From Acidisarcina sp. (GTDB lineage Bacteria; Acidobacteriota; Terriglobia; Terriglobales; Acidobacteriaceae): 55,014 bases of DNA. This document shows, piece by piece, positions 41,517-50,985 of the stretch. The stretch spans positions 1 through 55,014 of the forward strand of contig DATLIY010000001.1 in assembly GCA_035539175.1 (NCBI GenBank). The letters run 5' to 3'. The notes beneath the pieces are model-generated. The model did not search any database and was not told where the DNA came from. It saw nothing but the letters and a program-made list of their open reading frames with translations. Position 1 is the stretch's first letter, and each line of letters opens with the position of its first letter. The translations under genes and the position numbers were made by a program.

Positions 41517-43151
41517 TCAATGCTTCCGCGGAAGCTTTCGCGAAGGCGCTGCCGTCAAGTCCAGCAGGCGCCCGCCCAAACTCCGCGAATCGCGTACCGA
41601 AAGATGGGTCCCTCGCATGACCTCTATGGCTGGATAAGCCGGTCTTGAAGCCTCCCCCTCAAAGCCATCGATCGTGAGACCATGAAAGCCATCGACGCGC
41701 ACGGCCGAGCGGTAGAACTCCGGAAATGCCCCCTCCCAGTGCACCTGAAGATTATGGAAGGACAGCCCATTTACGTTGTGCGCCTGCACCGCTGAGAGGT
41801 CCTGGCGAGTCAGGCCAAGATCCTTTGGCGTTGTTGGCTGCAGATCGAGATTCCCTCCCATCACAGCTAACAGAGGGCCAGCCTGCATGGTGAGCGTCAA
41901 GTCGCGAAACTCCACATCCTCAATATGGCCGGGGTCCAGGCTGTAAAGAACCACCGGAGACTGACTCTTCGCGATCACCCTGCTGAAGCGCACATGACGC
42001 ACATAGCCCATGGTGTTCGAGTCGGGCCACGGGGCATAAGCCCAGCGAGCCACCGTGATCGAAACCGGCTCTCCCGATCCCCACCATGGTCCGTCGATCA
42101 ACCGCGTTTCGCTGACGACGTTCGAGAAGATCAGGTTCTCTATCGTCTCCCCTGCCCTCGACTGGATGTTGATACCGCGGTTGCTGTCGCGGATGACGAT
42201 ATTGTTGAAGGTCAGATTCCGAACATCCTTGGCAGCCGGTCCAATGCGGATTGCAGCTGACCGGCTGCACAGAATGACATTGGATACAGTAATGTTCTCC
42301 GCTGGCTCCTGGCACCAGCCATCCGCACATGGACCGCCCACCACTAGTGCGTCATCGCCTGCTTCCAGCGACGAATTAGCAACTGTGGCATTTCGCGATG
42401 CCGAAATATCCAGGGCGTCATTATTCGGAATCAGCAGGTTGTTCCGCACATCCAGCCCGCTCACGGAGATGTGATCGCTGCACATCAACTTGACGCCCCA
42501 ATTCGGACTATCGACAACATGGAGATCGCGCACAACGACGCCATCGGAATGCAAAATAAGCACCAGTACGCCGGGCCGGGGACGCATATGGAGAGGCCCC
42601 TCGCGCGCCTCGCCCATTCGGGAGACGAGCGTCTCCCCCTGCCGCGTCTTTGCCGGGTCAAAGTAGGGATCGAAGGGTGCCGGATTCGGATCCACAAAGG
42701 CACGGCCATTTCCGTCAATCGTGCCCTCGCCGAGAATCGCAATATTGTGCGCATGTTCGGCCACAATCAGGGCTGTGTCGCGGCCCTCCGAGGCTCGATC
42801 CAGGCGAGGATAGTCTTCCAGATTCTCACTGCCCAGTATGGTCGAGCCCGGCTCCAGCTTCAGAGTGATGTTGTCCAGCAGGCGGATCGTCCCGGTGCGA
42901 TAGGTTCCCGCATCTACCACCACCGCTCCCCCGCCATGCGAGTGGCAATCCTCTATGGCTGCGTTGATCGACCGCGTATCCAGCGTGTGTCCATCGCCCA
43001 CCGCTCCATACGACCGAACATGGCAATCTGCCGCCACTCGCGCAGGCTCTGCCACTTGCGCATGCATCGAGGATGAGGCGCAGAAGCAGGCCACGCAGGC
43101 AGCCACAACCAGCTTGCAGGAAATAAAAGATCGAGGGGAAATTCGCGGCAT
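41517..43151 (-). CDS. Exported GH28-type polygalacturonase-like hydrolase
   Basis: 544 residues from ATG 43,151 (GTG 43,157 also possible). Signal peptide (CKLVVAACVACFCASSSMHA). Right-handed beta-helix opening CHVRSYGAVGDGHTLDTRSI and SHGGGAVVVDAGTYRTGTI, then GH28 catalytic positions: Asp in LIPNNDALDIS and the Asp pair in LEAGDDALVVG, with ILCSRSAAIRIGPAAKDV replacing the strict GHG motif. It would cut pectic or rhamnogalacturonan-like chains. The missing classic GHG His makes the exact activity uncertain. Divergent from the GH31 gene over 146 bp. Confidence 0.85.
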   Translation of the reverse strand: MPRISPRSFISCKLVVAACVACFCASSSMHAQVAEPARVAADCHVRSYGAVGDGHTLDTRSINAAIEDCHSHGGGAVVVDAGTYRTGTIRLLDNITLKLEPGSTILGSENLEDYPRLDRASEGRDTALIVAEHAHNIAILGEGTIDGNGRAFVDPNPAPFDPYFDPAKTRQGETLVSRMGEAREGPLHMRPRPGVLVLILHSDGVVVRDLHVVDSPNWGVKLMCSDHISVSGLDVRNNLLIPNNDALDISASRNATVANSSLEAGDDALVVGGPCADGWCQEPAENITVSNVILCSRSAAIRIGPAAKDVRNLTFNNIVIRDSNRGINIQSRAGETIENLIFSNVVSETRLIDGPWWGSGEPVSITVARWAYAPWPDSNTMGYVRHVRFSRVIAKSQSPVVLYSLDPGHIEDVEFRDLTLTMQAGPLLAVMGGNLDLQPTTPKDLGLTRQDLSAVQAHNVNGLSFHNLQVHWEGAFPEFYRSAVRVDGFHGLTIDGFEGEASRPAYPAIEVMRGTHLSVRDSRSLGGRLLDLTAAPSRKLPRKH

Positions 43152-43297
43152 GGGCACAGCCGCATTCTACACATGGCGGACAGCCACATTCGCAAGCTCG
43201 TAGAGTACACTTGCTGGTCAACGCACATGGTCGGGATTGCCGCTGTGTAAAGGGCAGATCCTGTCCGCTATTCCCTTTCACCGGTATTGGAGCTTTC

Positions 43298-45727
43298 ATG
43301 GTGTCGAAGAATTCGTCTCAGTTTTTACCTGTCCGCTGGCTGCACCGCATGGCTTTGTTTGCCTCGATTTTTCTGGTGCTTCTCGTTGTTTCTACAGCGC
43401 ATGCGCAGCAGATATACCATCCATCTGCGGACCCCAAGGCAGTAGTTATCGACGGCCACGCGCGATTTACCGTGCTGACCCCTCAGTTGATCCGCCTGGA
43501 GTGGAGTGAGGATGGAAAGTTTGAAGATCGGCCATCCTTCGTGGTTCTGAATCGGCAGCTTCCCGTTCCGGCATTTCAGCACTCGACCGACGGGCAGGAC
43601 CTGATTCTCAAGACCAGCACGCTGGAACTGCGCTACCGCAAGGACTCCGGAAAATTCACGCCGGAGAATCTCACTATCCGCTTCCAACTGGATGGCTCCG
43701 CCCACACGTGGCAGCCGGGAGCGGCAACCACGGGCAACCTGCTGGGCACCTATCGCACGCTCGATGGAGCACGAGGCTATTCCGTCAAGCTGGAGCAGGG
43801 ATTGGTATCTCGCGACGGGTGGGCGGTGATCGATGACAGCCAGTCTCCGCTCTTCGACTCCGCGGATTTTCGCTTTCAGGGGCCGGACAGCGTCTGGCCA
43901 TGGGTGGTGGAGCGCTCTCCGGGAGATCGCCAGGACTGGTATTTCCTCGGCTACGGGCATGACTTCAAACAGGCGCTCGGGGACTACACACGCATCAGCG
44001 GAAAGATTCCCATGCCCCCTCGTTTCGCCTTCGGCACCTGGTGGTCGCGCTATTGGGACTATTCCGATGCGGAGTTGAAGGATCTCGTCACGCAATTCCA
44101 CCAGAACAAGGTTCCGCTCGATGTTCTGGTGATCGACATGGGCTGGCATCTCTCTCCGGAGGCAATTAAGGCAAAGGGCTTTGAAATCCCAGCGGACAAC
44201 AAGGATCAATCCGGGCACAGTGTCGGCTGGTCTGGCTATACCTGGAACCCGAAATATTTTCCTGATCCCGACAGCTTTCTCGCATGGGTGCACCAGCAGG
44301 GCCTGAAGGCTACGCTCAACCTGCATCCCGCCTCAGGCGTGCAACCGTGGGAGAATCAATACCCCGCGATGGCCACGGCGATGGGGATCGACCCTTCCAC
44401 CAAGAAATATGTGCCCTTCGACATCACGAACAAGAAGTTCGCGACCAACTATTTGAACCTGCTCCATCATCCGCTGGAGAAACAAGGCATCGACTTCTGG
44501 TGGCTTGACTGGCAGCAGGAGATGACCACGCAGCTCGCCCACGTAAACCCGACCTTCTGGCTGAACTACGTTCACTTCAGCGATCAGGAACGGGAGGGTA
44601 AGCGCCCCCTCATCTTTCATCGCTGGGGCGGACTGGGCAATCATCGCTACGAAATCGGATTCTCCGGAGACACGTTCTCCGTATGGGAGTCCCTCGCCTT
44701 CCAGCCCTACTTCACCGCGACAGCAGCCAACGTTGGCTATGACTACTGGAGCCACGATATCGGTGGACACATGCCGGGTGCTGTCGATGGCGAACTCTAC
44801 TCCCGCTGGATTCAGTTCGGGGCCTTCTCTCCGATTCTGCGAACCCACACCACCAAAAACCCGGAGGCGGAGCGCCGGATCTGGGCCTATCCTGAGCCTT
44901 ACGCAAAGATCATGCGCGACACATTCGTTCTCCGCTATGCCATGCAGCCTTACATCTACACGGAATCACGGAAAACCTATGACACGGGCGTGGCTTTCTT
45001 CCGGCCTCTCTATTACGACTATCCGGAGGCCAGGGAAGCCTACGACCAGAAGGGCGAATACATCTTCGGCGACAACATGATCGTCGCTCCGATCGTCGCT
45101 CCCGCAGACGCCACAACCCACCTGTCCACCAAGTCTGTCTGGCTGCCCAGGGGCGAGTGGATCGAGTGGTTCACCGGCAAAGAACTGACCGGTCCCGGTA
45201 ACTTCGAACGCACATTTACCGAGGCACAGATCCCCGTCTACATCAAGGCGGGCTCCATCCTGCCGCAGCAACCGGAGATGAGCTATACCGGCGAGAAGCC
45301 CGTCGACCCGCTGATTCTTGAAGTATTCCCCTTCGGCAAGGACCAGCACAGCAGCAGCTACCAGATCTACGAGGATTCCAGCATAGGAGAGAACTACACC
45401 CGCGGCGAATTCGCACGGACAAACGTCGAGGTCAGGCGCGAGACGGCGAAGAAATTCCACGTAACCGTCGCCCCCGCGGAAGGGACCTACCCCGGTATGC
45501 TGACGCAGCGCAGCTATGAGGTGCGGCTGTGGTCCTCGGCAGAACCCACCAGCGTCTTACTTGACGGCAAAAAGCTGGCCGCCTCCACCGATGCACAATC
45601 GGCAGGATGGCGCTATGACAAGGAGAAGGCACAGGTCATCGTGCGTACGCCCAGCCGCTCCGTGCATCAGAAAACCGATGTCTCCATCCAGTTGGCGCAC
45701 GAACCAAGTGCACCGGAAAAACCATAA
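43298..45727 (+). CDS. Exported GH31 family glycosidase
   Basis: 809 residues from ATG 43,298, with GGAG six bases ahead. Signal peptide (MALFASIFLVLLVVSTAHAQ). N-terminal beta-sandwich, then (beta/alpha)8 barrel with RFAFGTWWSRYWDYSD, VLVIDMGWHL, the nucleophile Asp404 in FWWLDWQQEM and the acid/base Asp458 in GFSGDTFSVWESL. A DUF5110-like C-terminal beta domain follows. The sequence fits alpha-glucosidase or alpha-xylosidase types; the aglycone is not readable. It probably acts with the divergent GH28 protein in plant polysaccharide use. Confidence 0.9.
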   Translation: MVSKNSSQFLPVRWLHRMALFASIFLVLLVVSTAHAQQIYHPSADPKAVVIDGHARFTVLTPQLIRLEWSEDGKFEDRPSFVVLNRQLPVPAFQHSTDGQDLILKTSTLELRYRKDSGKFTPENLTIRFQLDGSAHTWQPGAATTGNLLGTYRTLDGARGYSVKLEQGLVSRDGWAVIDDSQSPLFDSADFRFQGPDSVWPWVVERSPGDRQDWYFLGYGHDFKQALGDYTRISGKIPMPPRFAFGTWWSRYWDYSDAELKDLVTQFHQNKVPLDVLVIDMGWHLSPEAIKAKGFEIPADNKDQSGHSVGWSGYTWNPKYFPDPDSFLAWVHQQGLKATLNLHPASGVQPWENQYPAMATAMGIDPSTKKYVPFDITNKKFATNYLNLLHHPLEKQGIDFWWLDWQQEMTTQLAHVNPTFWLNYVHFSDQEREGKRPLIFHRWGGLGNHRYEIGFSGDTFSVWESLAFQPYFTATAANVGYDYWSHDIGGHMPGAVDGELYSRWIQFGAFSPILRTHTTKNPEAERRIWAYPEPYAKIMRDTFVLRYAMQPYIYTESRKTYDTGVAFFRPLYYDYPEAREAYDQKGEYIFGDNMIVAPIVAPADATTHLSTKSVWLPRGEWIEWFTGKELTGPGNFERTFTEAQIPVYIKAGSILPQQPEMSYTGEKPVDPLILEVFPFGKDQHSSSYQIYEDSSIGENYTRGEFARTNVEVRRETAKKFHVTVAPAEGTYPGMLTQRSYEVRLWSSAEPTSVLLDGKKLAASTDAQSAGWRYDKEKAQVIVRTPSRSVHQKTDVSIQLAHEPSAPEKP

Positions 45728-45740
45728 CTCAGCAGACCAC

Positions 45741-45788
45741 CATACAAGGAAGAGGCCTGGCATTTTCGCCAGGCCTCTTCCTTGTATG
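45741..45788. terminator. 21-bp perfect hairpin, bidirectional terminator
   Basis: Positions 45,741-45,761 and 45,768-45,788 are perfectly complementary, with a 6-nt loop (ATTTTC). The core is AAGGAAGAGGCCTGGC. It lies between the convergent GH31 and DUF4914 genes and can act on both strands, though there is no long T-tract. Confidence 0.85.
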
Positions 45789-45812
45789 CCTTAGGTCGCA
45801 GCTTCCGTCGTA

Positions 45813-47765
45813 TCACTTGAAAATCGTGTGCGGAATCAGCTTCCAGTAATCCTCCTGATTCGCATCGTCCATACACGCCTGGATGATCTTGCGGCCCAGT
45901 GGGTCGAGATCCGGAGTGAGGTATGGCTTCAATTCACGTTTGAAAAACTCACGCCACTGCCGCGCGCCTTCTTCGTACACCTCCGCGCCACCCTGTAGCT
46001 GGCTTTCCACATGCAGAAAGACAGGAGGAATCAGGGATCCCTCCACGCGAATCTGCTGCGGCGCATACCCTAGGAGCGGGCAGGTGCACTCCGTCAACTG
46101 ATCCCGTTGGAAGCGTGCACTGCCGCGCCGGGCCAGGTATTCGCGAGCGATCCACTCCCCCATAAAGCCAACCCGCCATGCTCCGATGTACTGGTTCGGA
46201 ATCAGCACATGACGAGTCTCGGTGTTTTCGACGATCTGCTCCAGCAGCAGGTTCGCCTGATCCACGCGGCGGCCGGTGCAGAAAGCCCAATACGACCCCA
46301 CACCCTCCGACTGCATGCCCTTCGAATCCTGAATGCTGGGATTAGCGTGGCCCCGCGGAGCAGCCAGCCTCCACAGCCATGCCAGCGCTGGGCTCAGAAT
46401 ATGCAGCATCCCGATGATGCCGTAGAGACGGCTCTCCTTATGCGTTGGTGGGCAACGAACGCCAAAGCTGCGAATGTTCACCGCGACCGGTCCCTGGCTC
46501 ACATCGGGAATCAGGTCTCGCGGAATAATCACTCGGGGATTGGTGCAGAGCTTACCCGGCGCGTCTTCGATATGCTCCCATGTCAGGCATCCGCCGCCGG
46601 GAACGATGTAGTGATTTAGGAAGATCAACGGCTTCGGCGGAGAGATGCAAAGACGCTCCAGCTTCGGATCGGTGCCGTACTTCTTGATGTGGTCCACGCG
46701 CACAAACCAGCCGTTCTCCGCGTCGCGGATATTCAGCTTCGTCTGACCTTCGTTGTAATGCGGATGCGCACAGGCCATATCGTCGGCCATGGGATTCAGA
46801 TGGCAAGCCTGCGGCAGCACCAGCGTACGTTCCTCGCCCGTGACCACGTTCTTGCCCAGCAGCAGACGGCCATCCTCCATGCGGTGGATGTGCTCGGTCA
46901 TCTCGCTCTTGCCTCCCCCGGAGGCGCCTTCGTGCATAATCACGATCTCGTTGTCATACGGCGTAACGACCCCCACCGCCGCGCAGTGATTCGTCGTCCA
47001 GCCCTCGCGCTCGCCAATGTCCAGCAGGATCGAGTAGACGCCCTTCTTCGCGCTTGGCCCGGGGTAAAGGTTATAGGCGTAGATCTCCTGATGCGTCTGC
47101 GTGCGGAAATGCACGACCACCTGTTTGCCATCGAAGTGGGTATGCCGGAAGGGAGGCGCAACAAAGAGCACTCCGCCGTTCAGTCGAAAATCCGCCGGCA
47201 CCTCGTTCCCCGGAATCATGCCCTGCAGATCCGCCAATGCACCGGCAAAGAAGCCCGCCTGACGGGGAATAATCAGCAGGGAGCCGTACCGCAGATCGTC
47301 CGGTCCGGCGTAAAACGGAGTCACAATCAGTTCCTGCGTCTTCAGCCAGCCAAGGGTCTTCTGGCGTGTCAGGTCAAATGGCTCTCCAAACCTCTGCTGG
47401 TAGGTCGGCTTATCCGTGGGCAGCGTGTCGCCGATGACCATGGCATCCGGATCGCGACGACGCATGCGCGGATCTGGAAAGTTCACTGCCAGGCCATTGC
47501 GGGCCTTGGTTACCACTGCCTCAACCACGGGCCCTACGCCAGGAACGTCGAAGGCAGCCTCAAACTCCCCCATGTCCTCGCGATTGCCGATGTTCCAATC
47601 GGTCGTTCCGGTCTCGCGGCCCAATGCCCAATCGAGCAGATCCTCCCGAGTATTCGGCACGAACAGTTCCGGCGCCGCGCTCAGAACCTCGATCACGTGC
47701 GCTGGCAAGCCCAGCGTGGGCCAGTCAGCTTTAAAGTTGATGGTTTTGCTTGAAATGGTAGGCAT
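45813..47765 (-). CDS. DUF4914 family, PEP carboxykinase-like P-loop protein
   Basis: 650 residues. A kinase-1a P-loop of the PEP-carboxykinase kind is seen in HEGASGGGKSEMTEHI (about residues 279-294) with VVTPYDNEIVIM upstream. A further segment, QACHLNPMADDMACAHPHYN, provides Asp/His candidates for metal binding. The length and the motif layout match DUF4914, whose reaction is not established. No signal peptide. It shares a 21-bp hairpin terminator with the convergent GH31 gene. Confidence 0.82.
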   Translation of the reverse strand: MPTISSKTINFKADWPTLGLPAHVIEVLSAAPELFVPNTREDLLDWALGRETGTTDWNIGNREDMGEFEAAFDVPGVGPVVEAVVTKARNGLAVNFPDPRMRRRDPDAMVIGDTLPTDKPTYQQRFGEPFDLTRQKTLGWLKTQELIVTPFYAGPDDLRYGSLLIIPRQAGFFAGALADLQGMIPGNEVPADFRLNGGVLFVAPPFRHTHFDGKQVVVHFRTQTHQEIYAYNLYPGPSAKKGVYSILLDIGEREGWTTNHCAAVGVVTPYDNEIVIMHEGASGGGKSEMTEHIHRMEDGRLLLGKNVVTGEERTLVLPQACHLNPMADDMACAHPHYNEGQTKLNIRDAENGWFVRVDHIKKYGTDPKLERLCISPPKPLIFLNHYIVPGGGCLTWEHIEDAPGKLCTNPRVIIPRDLIPDVSQGPVAVNIRSFGVRCPPTHKESRLYGIIGMLHILSPALAWLWRLAAPRGHANPSIQDSKGMQSEGVGSYWAFCTGRRVDQANLLLEQIVENTETRHVLIPNQYIGAWRVGFMGEWIAREYLARRGSARFQRDQLTECTCPLLGYAPQQIRVEGSLIPPVFLHVESQLQGGAEVYEEGARQWREFFKRELKPYLTPDLDPLGRKIIQACMDDANQEDYWKLIPHTIFK

Positions 47766-48261
47766 ATCTTATCTTCTCAAATATTCCGCTGTCACGTCTT
47801 CAAATTCCGCTGCCGCTGCCGTGACGAGAGGCATCACAGATCCGCGATCCTCCCCAACTTCCCTTTTCTGAGTTGGCGTTCCTCGAAGTGTGGGCTCACC
47901 CGGCATCACGCATTCCTTGACTGGCAGGAACAGAATTGTGAGAATCATGATCTACAGGATGGCGGCATGCAGAGAGAGCCTGCCACCACTAAAATCTGCA
48001 TCTCAACAGCAAGATGCACACCCACTGCCTTGAAGTAATGATCCATCAGATTTAAACCGCCAGCCATGGTGGCCGGGCGAATCCCACATCCACCCGTAGA
48101 GCTCCGCCTTACGGGCTGACAGGAAGAATGATCAGGGCCAGTGGTGTAGCTCAGAGCGATGCTTTAGTGCACCAGTGCGAGCGAATGCAAGTCCTTTCGT
48201 AGCCTGACAAGTACAACCGATGACGGCAGATCCGAGCACGACGTGCCGCGCGGAAGGAGCT
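47766..48261. other. Intergenic region between DUF4914 and acyltransferase
   Basis: About 500 bases with no supported gene. It must hold the divergent promoters of the DUF4914 gene (minus) and acyltransferase gene (plus). A tRNA-like stretch (GTGTAGCTCAGAGCGATG near 48,143) cannot be folded into a full tRNA. Nothing else stands out. Confidence 0.5.
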
Positions 48262-50211
48262 ATGGAAAATAAGAAGTCTGCATTTCGACCGGATATTGAA
48301 GGCTTGCGGGCTGTCGCAGTTCTGCTGGTCATTGCCTATCACGCAAAAGTTCTTGCATGCAAAGGCGGTTTTATAGGGGTCGACGTATTCTTTGTGCTCT
48401 CGGGATACCTGATCACTGGCCTCTTGATCGATGAAGTCGTTCGCAGCAGAACCATCCATCTGGTTCAGTTCTATGCCCGGCGAATCCGCCGCTTATTGCC
48501 TGCGTCGGTAGTGATGCTCGCCGCTACGATGCTCGCCGTATGCTTCATCCTGCCACCATTCGAGCAGTGGATACTGTCGCGATCCGCCCTTGCGACCTTC
48601 GCGTATCTGAGCAATGTATATTTTGTCCATTTAAGCAACGACTACTTTGCAGGGGATACCGCCGGAAATCCGCTTCTTCATACGTGGTCCCTTGCCGTGG
48701 AGGAGCAGTTCTATTTCGCCTGGCCAATTCTGATCCTGCTCGCCTTCCGGCTACGGCCTTCGCGGAAAGTTGCCTGTGTGGTGATGGCGGTCATCGGGGT
48801 GCTCTCATTCGCGGCCTCGGTGTGGCTAAGCCAAACGAACCGGCCCTTGGCGTTCTTTCTCATGCCACTCCGAGCCTGGGAATTTGCAATCGGCGGTCTG
48901 GCGAGCCAGATTCCGATGGAAAGAATTCGGAGCCGTCCCCAGTTAATGCGTGTCCTGGGGTGGGGCGGCCTGGCGATGGTTCTCTTCTCGGGCTTCGTAC
49001 TGAGCCCTGTAGGTTTTCCGGGGACGAAGGTCCTGCTTCCGGTTCTCGGTAGCACGGCGATATTAATCGCAGGTCTGGGAGGAGGTCGCGCCAGCGTGAG
49101 CAGCGTCCTCGGTACCAGCCCCTTGCAGTATCTTGGTCAGCGATCCTATGTGCTTTATCTCTGGCACTGGCCTCTGCTTGCCCTGGTCGCAGTTCTGGCG
49201 CAGCCATTCTCTCTGCGGCTCAGGCTGCTTTGCGTCCTGGTCTCTCTGATACTGGCAGAGCTGACCCATCGATTGATCGAGAACCCCATCCGATTTAATA
49301 CCTATCTGCAGAGACATGCGCAGCTCTGCATCGGAGCCGCGGTGATGATCATGCTGATAGGAGTGGGAACAACTTCAGTATGGAGATCCTGGGCCAAACA
49401 GTCGCCGAGTTACGCGAAATATGAAAAGGTAATCTCCGACATTCCGGAAGATGCGATGACCGGATGCCTGATTGGCTATGGAGAATCGGCGCCCCACGAA
49501 TGCGATTTCGGAAGCAGCCACCCCTCCAAAACCGTAGTTCTTTTTGGCGATTCACACATCGAGCAGTGGATGCCTGCATTTCAGGAAATCGCGAATCAGA
49601 AAAAATGGAGAGTGATTCTGATGGTTAAGTCTTCCTGCCCCGCGTTGGCGATCTCTGTCTCGATACAACAGGCAAGCGTTGAAGATCGTACCTGCCGTAC
49701 CTGGCGCGAGTTGGCGATAGCTCGCATCCAGAAATTACATCCGACTGCCGTCATCCTTTCGAATGCGAGCAACTATAAAGAGGTGGGTCGACCCGATGTG
49801 GCACAGTCCCCCAAGGAGTGGAGCGCTGGCGCCCGCCAAACATTCACCAGTCTGCGTGCAGTGGAATTTCCGCTTGTCTTTTTGAGGGATACGCCGTTGC
49901 CTGGCTATGACGTGGCACAATGCCTCTTGCGCGCGGACTGGAACAGTGTGCAGCAATGCCCAGCTTTACTCAGAAGCACAGCCTTGCAGGATGATGTCTA
50001 TCGTGCCCAGGTAAGCGGCGCACAGGGTATACCCAATGTTGCCTTCGTTGATCTGTCGAACCAGATATGCGGTGATGTTTACTGTGACATCATGCAGGGT
50101 CAAAGCATCCTTTATCGAGACAGCAACCATATGACCGCGAGCTTCCTGCGCGGGCTCTCAACCGATCTCTACAAAGAACTCGTACGTGCTGCACCCGTGC
50201 TGGCGAGTTGA
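48262..50211 (+). CDS. Acyltransferase-3 / SGNH fused O-acetylase (OafA type)
   Basis: 649 residues from ATG 48,262, which follows GGAAGGAG closely; a start at 48,220 would lack a site. Acyltransferase-3 features: RPDIEGLRAVAVLLVIAYHA, GGFIGVDVFFVLSGYLITGL, HTWSLAVEEQFYFAWPILIL and about ten membrane helices. After residue 390 comes an SGNH-like domain (VVLFGDSHIEQWMPAFQEI; later DSNHMTASF with the Asp-x-x-His pair). The protein moves an acyl group, usually acetyl, across the membrane onto a cell-surface glycan. Its target is unknown and no LPS genes are adjacent. Confidence 0.92.
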   Translation: MENKKSAFRPDIEGLRAVAVLLVIAYHAKVLACKGGFIGVDVFFVLSGYLITGLLIDEVVRSRTIHLVQFYARRIRRLLPASVVMLAATMLAVCFILPPFEQWILSRSALATFAYLSNVYFVHLSNDYFAGDTAGNPLLHTWSLAVEEQFYFAWPILILLAFRLRPSRKVACVVMAVIGVLSFAASVWLSQTNRPLAFFLMPLRAWEFAIGGLASQIPMERIRSRPQLMRVLGWGGLAMVLFSGFVLSPVGFPGTKVLLPVLGSTAILIAGLGGGRASVSSVLGTSPLQYLGQRSYVLYLWHWPLLALVAVLAQPFSLRLRLLCVLVSLILAELTHRLIENPIRFNTYLQRHAQLCIGAAVMIMLIGVGTTSVWRSWAKQSPSYAKYEKVISDIPEDAMTGCLIGYGESAPHECDFGSSHPSKTVVLFGDSHIEQWMPAFQEIANQKKWRVILMVKSSCPALAISVSIQQASVEDRTCRTWRELAIARIQKLHPTAVILSNASNYKEVGRPDVAQSPKEWSAGARQTFTSLRAVEFPLVFLRDTPLPGYDVAQCLLRADWNSVQQCPALLRSTALQDDVYRAQVSGAQGIPNVAFVDLSNQICGDVYCDIMQGQSILYRDSNHMTASFLRGLSTDLYKELVRAAPVLAS

Positions 50212-50409
50212 ACTTCCGGATCTCCTGACGCCATCGTTCGCAAGGCACGTCAGCTGGCACCTCAGCCGCCACGTCAGCTAAGGTGTTGCGCTGTGTGGCG
50301 TGGCCGGACTGGCCATGCTCACCTGTTATTCTAAGGGCATTGATGCAATGAAAAAACCGGGCCGGACGTCATTGGAATCGCCTGCTCCAACCTTTGTTTT
50401 GAGGAAATC

Positions 50410-50985
50410 ATGGCCGCACTGATCGACGCCATCGCTGTAAAACGCAAGATGTTTTTCGAAATCGAAAATACCCCCTTCCTGTGTCTGGAGTCAGACGTTT
50501 CCACCCCCACGGCACGGGGCGCCCAGACGCTGGTTCGCCTGAAGATGCGCAACCTCCTTACCAATGCGGTCTTCGATAAGACCTTCAAGGCCAGCGACAA
50601 GTTCAAGGAGCCGGACCTGCAGATGGTCCCCGCATCCTACTTGTACCGCGACGGATCCGGTTCCCACTTCCTGGACCAGGAAACCTTTGAGACGCTCACC
50701 CTCTCTGAAGAGATGCTCGGCGACGCGATGGACTTCCTCGTGGAGGGAGCCGTCATCGAACTGCATAAGTACAACGGCAACCCCATCGGATTACAACTGC
50801 CGCCTCAGGTGGAGTTGACCGTCACCTACACGGAACCCGGCACACGCGGCGACACCGCAAGCGGCAATGTGACCAAACCCGCCAAGCTCGAAACCGGCAT
50901 CGAAATCCGCGTTCCTCCCTTCATCAAAGAGGGAGAAAGAATCAAGGTCTCCACAGAAACCCGGGAATTCGCCGGCCGCGCCTGA
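50410..50985 (+). CDS. efpL: Elongation factor P paralogue, EfpL (YeiP) type
   Basis: 191 residues with GAGGAAATC before ATG. Three EF-P beta-barrel domains. The tip loop of domain I reads STPTARGAQTLVRLKM, matching the SPTARGAATL-type loop of E. coli YeiP/EfpL with an unmodified Arg (R36 here), and not the Lys/Arg loops of canonical EF-P. The C-terminal KLETGIEIRVPPFIKEGERI also fits. It should bind ribosomes stalled at proline or XP/PX sequences at the E site. No modification enzyme gene is nearby. Confidence 0.85.
   Translation: MAALIDAIAVKRKMFFEIENTPFLCLESDVSTPTARGAQTLVRLKMRNLLTNAVFDKTFKASDKFKEPDLQMVPASYLYRDGSGSHFLDQETFETLTLSEEMLGDAMDFLVEGAVIELHKYNGNPIGLQLPPQVELTVTYTEPGTRGDTASGNVTKPAKLETGIEIRVPPFIKEGERIKVSTETREFAGRA

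Noticed and set aside
48133-48200. tRNA-like sequence with GTGTAGCTCAG
   Set aside because: Only a D-arm-like part matches; no anticodon stem, T arm or acceptor pairing could be found.
50246-50279. Direct repeat CACGTCAGCT, 24 bp apart, after the acyltransferase gene
   Set aside because: Only 10 bp long and not linked to a promoter or hairpin; chance is a sufficient explanation.
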